From Bdellovibrionales bacterium (GTDB lineage: Bacteria; Bdellovibrionota; UBA1018; CAIMNF01): a stretch of DNA of 18,425 nt. Below the pieces are notes generated by a model. It made no database searches. It saw only the letters and a program-made list of their open reading frames with translations, and was not told where the DNA came from. The position numbers and the translations under genes were made by a program. Position 1 is the first letter of the stretch, and every line of letters begins with the position of its first letter. Below are positions 4,939 through 11,687 of the stretch, one piece after another. The stretch covers positions 1 through 18,425 of the forward strand of contig CANGWP010000030.1 of assembly GCA_947457605.1 (NCBI GenBank). The letters are read 5' to 3'.

Positions 4939-7836
4939 TCACCCTTTGCAATCCTTCCTCGGGAACCACCGGCAATCTCCGATGCTTCCGAATTCATACC
5001 CAAGAGCCTTCAACCCCCCAATCAGGGTCTCAAGCGTTTTCAGGCCTCCGCGGGCCTCGAAACTTCCCGGGACTTCCCGGTAGTAGACGCTCGTCGGATC
5101 GAGCAAAATGGGGTGCCAGAAGAAACTTGCCATCGCACCCCGGATCACTTTCAGCTTGCGAGCCCGTCGAAGAAGATCTTCCGGTGTACTCACCTGCCTC
5201 CAGGTATCTGCTCTGTAAAACGGGTAATCGACCATCCCAAGAGACTCCGGAATGATGGCCTGACCATAACTGTCCTCAAAGATGGGATAGGGAAAAATCT
5301 GACTTCCCAGACTCGAATAGTCCGCAAGAACCTCAAGTTCCGAAGCCTTTCTAAGACGATCGCTTCGGCACTTTGAATCCGAACAATGAAAAAACCACTC
5401 CCTGCTCCCGAGAGGGGTTGGCCGCACGATCTCGGACTTGAAGTAGAGCCCCCTGTGATAATTCCACTCAAACATCCGCCCAAACAGCACGAAATCAAGC
5501 GCGCTCCCCGCATAGTGAGGCACTTCCCACGCGATAGGCTTCAATTTAAATCGATCAAAGACGCCCTCTGCGCTCTCGATTCTGGAAATCACCCAGGATG
5601 CGTGATCTCTGGGATGAGGTCTATCCTCGGGCCAGGACCAAAACTCATAATCAGACCCAGTATCGCCACTGAATCCGCTGATCAAGTCACCAGCCTGATG
5701 AGCCACCCCGTGCATCACAAAGTTTGCACCCCTGGCTTTCGCATAGTCGATGACCCCCTTGAACTCCGGTACTCGATCGACAGGAACATATACCGGTCCG
5801 ATACGACCTTGCATCGGGTCCTCAAAGAGATTGCTATAGAACGGAATCAGCGCCATGGAAAAAGGGATGTTCCGATCCGCAAGATAATCGACCACACTGA
5901 TCAGGTTCCGCGCCGCAATGCTTGGATTGATGTCCTCAAGACGAATCAATGCAAGAGGGGGACGCGCAGGAGCCGGTTCTCTCAGAATGTCATAAATCAC
6001 ATCACAAAAAATGAGGGATCGATCCTCGTAGTGATTGAAGGAAAACGGGAGGTCGGCAACATAATAAAGCGCACTCGAATTCCCAAATTCCTGCCGCACG
6101 ATGTAGGGTGTGAGTTCGTGGGATTTTGAATGTTCCGCGTGTGAGAGAACTTCGACTTGGTCAGGAAGTCCCAGGGTCACCGCACCAATCTCAGGACTTG
6201 CGGCAAACACATGGTTCAAGGGATCAAACCGTGCAGGCTTTTCGAATACTTCTCCCTTGTAGTGAAAATATCGAAAAAAGCCAGGATCAGGAATCGCCTC
6301 AGTGGGTGCCGCGTCCGCCTGAATGAAACGGGGAACCCGGAATGCAAGAGAAGGGAGTCCATGATGAGCGGAGTTCCGTTCAAAATGATCCGAGAATCGG
6401 TCAAACTTATAGTTGAACCAGACCACGGTTTTTTTCTTGAGAAAGGTTTCAAGCTCGGTCAGAAACGATTCACTCACGGGGGTAGAAAAATTACTGGCAA
6501 GATAAAAAACGATATCACAATCCTGAAGATCTCCCGAAAGAAACCCTGACAAGGTTCTTCTTTCCTTGGCCCAATTTGGAAATGCGCCCACAAGGTTGTC
6601 GATCATTCTTGCATGAACCGCCCCGATCGAATCCTTTGGGTCCGCCTCATCGAAATAGATGCAGGCATGCTTTCTGTCGGGCGCTGCCTCAAAAAACCGA
6701 AATGAAGATTTTCTGGGACTTGAAAACGCCTGAGACCCATGGGTCCGGATCTTCAGAAACTCGCGAAGCACGCTCTCCATCTTGGAATTCGGAATCAGAT
6801 ACCGTGGATCAGCCTCCTCCGGCATCGGTTCATCGAGTGTTGTGGCAAGCATCAGTTCCACAAAATCCGGTGACACGGGTGCTGCCTTCACCGCATCAAG
6901 AAAGACCTTGAGCGCACCTGCCTGAAGATCCTGGGAGGCCCGTACGTCCTTCGGACAAGTCACTTCACCGCCCACGGTTGTGAAACCGGAACAACCGGGA
7001 ATGAATGCATTCGAGAGCGTGATTTGCCGACCCGGTAGAATCTTTTGGATCCGATTCATTTCATCCTGAAGCAGCTGCTGAAGCACCCCTGCATCAACCC
7101 GAAGAGTTCTTGAATTCATCCAAAAAGAGGGATCAAGGGTAAACCGGATCCTCTTTACCCTGGACCAGGCCTGTAGGAACCCGGATGGGTCTTTTTTCTC
7201 GGAATCCTCAAGGCTTCGAAGTGCCTGCTCGCTTGAGATCTCAAGGGCAAGTTTTGTGGCGGTACTGGCTCTTGCCTCGAGCCACTCCAAAAGCAGCTCC
7301 CATCTTCGGTGGAGCTCCGGACGAAACATCTCGCTGAGCCCCGACCCGATCACGAATTCCTCGAGCGACCTTGTGGGCAGGATCGCCGCATAAGGTTCAA
7401 GTGCGCTTGAGTACCCGCTGAATTCCCGATCGCTTCCTCCTACCCCGCGCGTGAGAGCGGCCGGAGTACCAAGTGCCGGATTTGCAAAGACCACGGGCTT
7501 AAGGATGGGATCCGCATCCCCATGGAAGATCCTTGAAATCATGATCTCCAGGTCATTTTTTGAGGAGCGATACGTGGGGAGATAGAAAACGCCGCCTGAG
7601 TCCGGGCTGTACGCGATTCTCGTGTGAAGGGAAACCCGCTGGAACCCGATGGAGCTGAGCTGCATTTTCATTTTGGCAGCAGCATCCCCTCCATAGCTGT
7701 TTCTGGTAGGAGAGCTGAAATATTCGCGGACACCTGCCTCCAGTTGAAACTCGCGAGCCATAGCAAAGGGACTGAAAGCTCCGAGGAACCCAACGCAAAT
7801 CAGAGTGAATTTTATTTTTTGTTCTATGAAAAACAT
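4939..7836 (-). CDS. Secreted DUF2334 polysaccharide deacetylase with PelA-like domain order
   Basis: A protein of 965 residues with a signal peptide (about 1-27, AMA/RE). Residues about 30-350 resemble the TIM barrel of the downstream GH113-like protein: LSSIGFQRVSLHTR against IKALGANHVILNPR, and EEFVIGSGL against DEFTLGAEL. The catalytic Glu is replaced by G166, so this barrel is probably inactive. Residues about 385-620 look like a GATase/Rossmann-like domain (ACIYFDEADP, CDIVFYLASN, KKTVVWFNY). Residues about 626-950 are DUF2334, a NodB-type deacetylase fold: RLEDI (D635), VMHGVAH (H709, H713) as metal ligands, WEVPHY (771-775), and FFWHP (H908). The order barrel, Rossmann-like, deacetylase is that of Pseudomonas PelA (948 aa), which de-N-acetylates Pel in the periplasm. 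The likely job here is partial deacetylation of the locus's polymer. It starts 9 bp after the previous stop with TAAGGA upstream. The deacetylase call is firm; the barrel and middle domain are inferred. Confidence 0.75.
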   Translation of the reverse strand: MFFIEQKIKFTLICVGFLGAFSPFAMAREFQLEAGVREYFSSPTRNSYGGDAAAKMKMQLSSIGFQRVSLHTRIAYSPDSGGVFYLPTYRSSKNDLEIMISRIFHGDADPILKPVVFANPALGTPAALTRGVGGSDREFSGYSSALEPYAAILPTRSLEEFVIGSGLSEMFRPELHRRWELLLEWLEARASTATKLALEISSEQALRSLEDSEKKDPSGFLQAWSRVKRIRFTLDPSFWMNSRTLRVDAGVLQQLLQDEMNRIQKILPGRQITLSNAFIPGCSGFTTVGGEVTCPKDVRASQDLQAGALKVFLDAVKAAPVSPDFVELMLATTLDEPMPEEADPRYLIPNSKMESVLREFLKIRTHGSQAFSSPRKSSFRFFEAAPDRKHACIYFDEADPKDSIGAVHARMIDNLVGAFPNWAKERRTLSGFLSGDLQDCDIVFYLASNFSTPVSESFLTELETFLKKKTVVWFNYKFDRFSDHFERNSAHHGLPSLAFRVPRFIQADAAPTEAIPDPGFFRYFHYKGEVFEKPARFDPLNHVFAASPEIGAVTLGLPDQVEVLSHAEHSKSHELTPYIVRQEFGNSSALYYVADLPFSFNHYEDRSLIFCDVIYDILREPAPARPPLALIRLEDINPSIAARNLISVVDYLADRNIPFSMALIPFYSNLFEDPMQGRIGPVYVPVDRVPEFKGVIDYAKARGANFVMHGVAHQAGDLISGFSGDTGSDYEFWSWPEDRPHPRDHASWVISRIESAEGVFDRFKLKPIAWEVPHYAGSALDFVLFGRMFEWNYHRGLYFKSEIVRPTPLGSREWFFHCSDSKCRSDRLRKASELEVLADYSSLGSQIFPYPIFEDSYGQAIIPESLGMVDYPFYRADTWRQVSTPEDLLRRARKLKVIRGAMASFFWHPILLDPTSVYYREVPGSFEARGGLKTLETLIGGLKALGYEFGSIGDCRWFPRKDCKG

Positions 7837-7845
7837 GGCATGTCC

Positions 7846-8892
7846 TTAGAGGTTGGTTTGAAAGAACTGGATGTCAGATCCACTCGATGCCTCGGAGAGG
7901 GGGGCAGGACAGCTATTCATCGGGCGAGCACCAATGTTCGCAGGATCCGGGCGAGCAGGATCAAAGGGATGCACCGGTACCGCATGGTACGCAAACCCCC
8001 ACCACTGCATCGGATAGGCCCCAGGGATGACCATTCGATTGCCGCATGCATCGACGGTCGTCGCATCATAGTGCGTGATGTAACGTGTTCTCTGGGTATA
8101 GATTTGAACTGCATCGCCAGGGGAAAGCTGGTAACCCGTGCTTACTTCCACTGTTTCGGATGTTTGTCTTGAAACCATCGAAAAGTAGTTCCGATTGAAG
8201 GAAAACAGGTTTCCAAGTGTTCCCCCGTACGCTGGGACGAGGGAGAGCGGAGAGATGAAGAAACCCCACGAGAGACCACTCGAAGACCCGAACAAGCGAT
8301 CAATTCCCTGTTTGATGGTGAGGTTGCTGATATTGGTACTGCCGTTCGTAAGAACCCCGATCATCGATTCCACGGCGGGATATCGCTCAAAACAGTTTTT
8401 ATCCTGAACTTTCGGATCACTGCTCGGAGCAAGAATGACATTTCTGGAAACTGTGAAGAGTACCTCCGCATGAGAAGTCTCTCCCGTTTCCCGGTCTCTT
8501 GCAATCAACAAGACGCCTTGTTGAACATAAGGCACATCGTCCCGTAGCTCCGGAATCCAGACTCCAAAACTTCGACCGGGCCTCACCTTCTCCTCAAATT
8601 GTGCTTCCACTCCGTAATCGCGATATCCTGAGTTGAATCGCCAATTCAGGGAAAACGAGTAATTTCCGCTCCCTCCACTCGCTGACGGTGTCAGCCAAAC
8701 GGTATTATTTGCAAGTGTCCCCTTGAAAGACTGGCAAGCCTGATATCCTGCACGTGCGGAATCCACGGCGTTGGATTTCGAAAGCGTAACACCCTCCACC
8801 CTGAGATTGGCCTTCATCCCGGCAAATGCGGAATCCGATAGGAACGGAATAAGAAACATCATTGGAAAAAATGCGGATCGAACGAATGACAT
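7846..8892 (-). CDS. Secreted four-cysteine protein B, unknown function
   Basis: A protein of 348 residues with a signal peptide (about 1-24, SAFA/G). I do not recognise a family. The mature part looks beta-rich and extracytoplasmic, with many Ser, Gly, Tyr and Trp residues (NYSFSLNWRF, VLFTVSRNVILAP). It has exactly four cysteines: C53, C167, C283 in DACG, and C328 in SCPAP. The preceding gene product has four in the same order with similar spacing and the same ACG and SCPA contexts, so the two are probably diverged tandem paralogues with two disulfides each. AAGGAG stands 6 bases before the ATG, and the gap to the preceding gene is 12 bp. Position in the operon suggests a periplasmic or surface part of the polysaccharide machine, such as a polymer-binding or barrel-partner protein, but nothing in the sequence proves this. 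Confidence 0.75.
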   Translation of the reverse strand: MSFVRSAFFPMMFLIPFLSDSAFAGMKANLRVEGVTLSKSNAVDSARAGYQACQSFKGTLANNTVWLTPSASGGSGNYSFSLNWRFNSGYRDYGVEAQFEEKVRPGRSFGVWIPELRDDVPYVQQGVLLIARDRETGETSHAEVLFTVSRNVILAPSSDPKVQDKNCFERYPAVESMIGVLTNGSTNISNLTIKQGIDRLFGSSSGLSWGFFISPLSLVPAYGGTLGNLFSFNRNYFSMVSRQTSETVEVSTGYQLSPGDAVQIYTQRTRYITHYDATTVDACGNRMVIPGAYPMQWWGFAYHAVPVHPFDPARPDPANIGARPMNSCPAPLSEASSGSDIQFFQTNL

Positions 8893-8904
8893 GAGGGACT
8901 CCTT

Positions 8905-9876
8905 TTATTTGGCTAGGGGCTGAAAATTGAATTCTGGAAAGGCTGGAAACTCGCGAACCAGCGGAACGGGACCAGCCGGACAGGAGATACCCGTCGGAAT
9001 GAAGGCGTTCAGAAAAGCCTCGATTCGGTCAGGCTCTCCCGATGCACTTTTTGGGATTGTGAAGAAATCCATCACGGACTGGCCAAGATCCAATATTCCA
9101 CGAGCGACTGGTACGTACGCTCCACATGCGCCCTTCGCCCGAGGATCCCATTGAAAGCGAGTGGCCGGATATCGGGTAAAATGAACCCGTTCCGCAAAAA
9201 CTCCTCCCTGATTGCCGAGGAGTTCCCACTCCCGCTCCATTTCAAAACTCGAGTTAAAATACCGGTCAATCCCCATGCCGCCGTAGAACACGGGAAAATA
9301 CTGTTGCCCGACTCCAGATTCGGAATTTCTGATGAATTTACGTTTCACCTCCATGGGTGCGGGACCCTCGTTAAAGTAGTACGAGGAGCGGACCGAAGCC
9401 TTCGTAAAGTATCCACAGAGTGCTGCACCATCCTTTACAAAAAAATCAAATCCCGGCCGGGCCACTAGCACGTTGGCAGACTTTTCCTGAAAAACGGTTC
9501 CTGTGCGGGCCTCGAGCCTAAGCTCCAGCATCCGACTCTCGGGAGTACGTTCCAACATCGACCGAAGCACTTTCCCGCTCGGAATGGCGAAATCATGAAC
9601 TCGAACCTCCTCCTGACTCCCGCCATCAAGAACAAAGCCAAAACTCAATTCGTCGGAAGGAGCGGCACCCGAGATTCGCCAGTGGAAAGTGAGATGAAGA
9701 TCCGAATCATTCGGAGACCCTGCAGTCTTCACTCGAAGAGATGTCCCATTCGGATTGGTGAATAGAACCGGTTCGCCGGTGCAGGAGTCCCTGAAACTCA
9801 ACTCCAGCATCGGGGTAGCTGAGGCCAAAACTGATCTGAAAAACCACAAAGCCAGAAGTGTGAACCTGAAATTCAT
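8905..9876 (-). CDS. Secreted four-cysteine protein A, unknown function
   Basis: A protein of 323 residues with a signal peptide (about 1-20, LASA/TP). I recognise no family. Cysteines are C32 (DSCTG), C154 (ALCGYF), C251 (ACGAY) and C299 (ISCPAG). Compared with the next gene, shared features are an early Cys, a strand like HLTFHWR against SFSLNWR, ANVLVARPG against AEVLFTVSR before the second Cys, GIDRYF against GIDRLF, TRY followed by ACG, and the final SCPA. The start codon overlaps the stop of the NfrB-like gene as ATGA, so translation of the two is probably coupled and their products made together. A periplasmic accessory to the synthase or exporter is a reasonable guess from context only. 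Confidence 0.75.
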   Translation of the reverse strand: MNFRFTLLALWFFRSVLASATPMLELSFRDSCTGEPVLFTNPNGTSLRVKTAGSPNDSDLHLTFHWRISGAAPSDELSFGFVLDGGSQEEVRVHDFAIPSGKVLRSMLERTPESRMLELRLEARTGTVFQEKSANVLVARPGFDFFVKDGAALCGYFTKASVRSSYYFNEGPAPMEVKRKFIRNSESGVGQQYFPVFYGGMGIDRYFNSSFEMEREWELLGNQGGVFAERVHFTRYPATRFQWDPRAKGACGAYVPVARGILDLGQSVMDFFTIPKSASGEPDRIEAFLNAFIPTGISCPAGPVPLVREFPAFPEFNFQPLAK

Positions 9877-11222
9877 GCAGCCCCCAAGTCAGGAAAACGA
9901 TGATCGGTCTTGTCCCAGACGATTTCACGATTGGTCTTTTTCCTGGGAGCGGAGAAGTACTGAAACAATGCCTTAAAACCGGCCATAGTGTTGATCAAAT
10001 TGGAAAGAAGCACTCGTGGAAAACTCATGATCCCGTGCTTCCATCCATAAAGGCGGGTGCAAAACCTCGCTCGCTGAAACAATCGAATCGTGAATAGCCC
10101 GAGATTGATCTTGAGCAAGATGGCGGAGGGACCGAGAGAAGAGGGATTCAAAAGACCCACAGGAAAGAGTCCCCAGGCAAGTGCCAGGGTTGGGTTCGAC
10201 CAAAGTGACTTCCGATCCCGAAAAAGGGCATACCATAGGGGTACATTTTTCAGCGAAAAAGCCCTTCTCGTCATGGTTCCAAAGGCTTTCCACTTCGCCG
10301 TGGTCTGAAGCGCAATCCCGGTTGTCCATCGGGTTTTCTGCCGGACCGATCGTTTGAATTCATGGGGGAAATATTCCCGGGTCGCGACTACCTCACCCTT
10401 CTCATCCTCAACCAGAAGAAATTCCTGTTTTCCTCCAAGCCTTGAGATCCTGAGTGAGATCTCATAGTCCTCGGTCAAATTTCCCTCATCAAATACATAT
10501 CCATGTCGCCTTTCGATTTCCTGGAGAATGTCACGAGAGAAAAATGTTCCCACGCCGGCACTTGGGATGGGCATGCCGAGTACCTTTCGCACTGGAATCT
10601 CTCTCAGATGTATCTCTGCGAATTCATCAAGGTAGGTTCCGGATACCCAGTCGTTAACGGGTACCGGAAGCGAAAAGATCGGAAGCTGAACGAAATCAAA
10701 ATCCTTGCCCGAGGCGCTCACCGCTGTGAAGGCATCCGGATGAATCACATCCTCTGCATCATGAATCGCAAGGAAATCCGGAAAAAAACCACTTCTCGTA
10801 ATCTTGCGGTAAATGCAGTTCAAGCAGTGTGCTTTTGAAGTAGGTCCAGGGCGGTCTGTGACCACGACTTCGACCTTTTCCGGAAACCTTGCCCTCAAGT
10901 CGTAAGCAATCCTCAGGGTTTCCGGATCATTCGGATAAACTCCGATGAACCATTTGTAGTTGCGATAGCGGATTCGTCGAAGGTTGGTCTTTACCATCGC
11001 CTCAAGAACGCTCGACTCCTGCCAGGCGGGAATCATGATTGCGAGTCGTTTTTCCGGAAATCTGCGCAGGATCTTCCATTGGTCAGCGGTGATCTTCAAG
11101 GGGCGGAGTCTTTTCACCCAATGAACCGTATCCATGAAAAGGTCATCGAAAGCACCCAGTAGGAACAATGCACCCAAAATGATGTAGATGTACTCGAGCA
11201 AGTTTCCCCCCGGAAAAAACAT
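9873..11222 (-). CDS. nfrB: NfrB-like inner-membrane glycosyltransferase (GT2 family)
   Basis: A protein of 449 residues. It has an N-terminal membrane segment (about 8-30) ending FDDLFMDTVHWVKR, close to the FISGLDDFFIDVVYWVRR start of E. coli NfrB. The processive glycosyltransferase motifs follow: LAIMIPAW (60-67), VYPNDPET (95-102), PGPTSKAHCLN (125-135), HDAEDVIHP (154-162), PSAGVGTFFSR (220-230), LTEDYEI (249-255), REYFP (282-286), and RQKTRW (294-299, the QxxRW motif). After it come FRDRKS, more hydrophobic segments (about 340-425) and WDKTDHRFP. E. coli NfrB (about 745 aa, from memory) has the same motifs, then a C-terminal region with MshEN-type c-di-GMP-binding repeats; that region is absent here. 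The expected activity is synthesis and inner-membrane transfer of an amino-sugar polymer, ManNAc-based in E. coli. TTGGAG lies 7 bases before the ATG. It is the first gene of a five-gene operon. Confidence 0.85.
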   Translation of the reverse strand: MFFPGGNLLEYIYIILGALFLLGAFDDLFMDTVHWVKRLRPLKITADQWKILRRFPEKRLAIMIPAWQESSVLEAMVKTNLRRIRYRNYKWFIGVYPNDPETLRIAYDLRARFPEKVEVVVTDRPGPTSKAHCLNCIYRKITRSGFFPDFLAIHDAEDVIHPDAFTAVSASGKDFDFVQLPIFSLPVPVNDWVSGTYLDEFAEIHLREIPVRKVLGMPIPSAGVGTFFSRDILQEIERRHGYVFDEGNLTEDYEISLRISRLGGKQEFLLVEDEKGEVVATREYFPHEFKRSVRQKTRWTTGIALQTTAKWKAFGTMTRRAFSLKNVPLWYALFRDRKSLWSNPTLALAWGLFPVGLLNPSSLGPSAILLKINLGLFTIRLFQRARFCTRLYGWKHGIMSFPRVLLSNLINTMAGFKALFQYFSAPRKKTNREIVWDKTDHRFPDLGAA

Positions 11223-11249
11223 TTGGGAGCTCCAAGGGATGAAGTCGGA

Positions 11250-11278
11250 AGTATAGGGATAGGATTGGGATTGAATAC
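11250..11278 (-). promoter_or_regulatory. Possible promoter of the nfrB-like operon
   Basis: Read on the minus strand, TATACT at 11255-11250 is a fair -10 box. A start about 7 bases on would give a leader of roughly 21 nt that still includes the TTGGAG ribosome site. At -35 spacing I see only GTATTC, a poor match, so an activator would be needed or this is not the promoter. If it is used, the palindrome lies upstream of the transcript rather than in its leader. Confidence 0.3.
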
Positions 11279-11297
11279 CCCCGGCACCTCACCCCTT

Positions 11298-11577
11298 GAA
11301 GCTTTGGTTACCCATCGCGAGTAAAGCAAGCTTCAGACCAAGGGCATTCGCTGGTCTTTTTCATCGAGCAGGCACTTGAAAAACTAATACTCATACTCCT
11401 GGGATGATTTGGGCTTCTGCCTCCGAGCCGCTTCCTGCGGCCTCGCTTTTGTCAGTCCTGACTCGCGAGAGTCGGCAGAAACCCAAATCATTCCAGCAGT
11501 TCCGGTCAATCTTTCTCAGGTGCCTGCTCGATGGAAGAGACCAAAGAGTTCCAGTCTGAATTTTTAACCAAATCCTC
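11298..11577. repeat. Nested imperfect palindrome with three-way-junction tip
   Basis: Paired arms from outside in: 11298-11310 with 11565-11577 (11 of 13 pairs), 11332-11338 with 11554-11560 (7 of 7), 11352-11375 with 11520-11543 (22 of 24), then a weak stretch, then 11399-11421 with 11474-11496 (21 of 23). The core is closed by two small hairpins: 11424-11431 with 11437-11445 (one bulged C), and GACTC-GCGA-GAGTC at 11460-11473, a 5-bp stem with a GNRA tetraloop abutting the main stem. As RNA this would fold into a long interrupted stem with a forked tip. It could be a structured non-coding RNA or leader, a MITE-like repeat, or a decayed inverted duplication. No match to a known RNA family came to mind. 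Confidence 0.8.
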
Positions 11578-11687
11578 TCAGTGAGAACAACTGAAGCGTA
11601 GGTCCACTTGATCCAAAAAGGGTTCTTCGCCCCATCTCAGGGAAATTCAAAGCTGACTTGCCAGTGCCACCTGTGAGAACTTCCGTC

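Larger units (their letters stand above)
11223..11687. other. 465-bp intergenic region between copA and the nfrB operon
   Basis: Both flanking genes are on the minus strand. The gap has no credible ORF. Its middle is filled by the long imperfect palindrome described separately. The part next to nfrB (11223-11280) holds the ribosome site and a possible promoter. The part next to copA (11578-11687) shows no clear intrinsic terminator; GTGAGAAC occurs twice there (11581 and about 11672), probably by chance. Confidence 0.8.

Noticed and set aside
3785..5083. Long open frame of 432 codons on the plus strand opposite the GH113-like gene
   Set aside because: Its product is basic, rich in Arg, His and Pro, and shows no fold or motif; the opposite frame has a signal peptide and catalytic motifs. 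It is a codon-bias shadow. The same holds for 5386-6129 and 2230-2913.
11578..11687. Possible terminator after copA
   Set aside because: I found no stem followed by a T-run on the minus strand; only the palindrome further on could serve, and it lacks a T-tract at its end.
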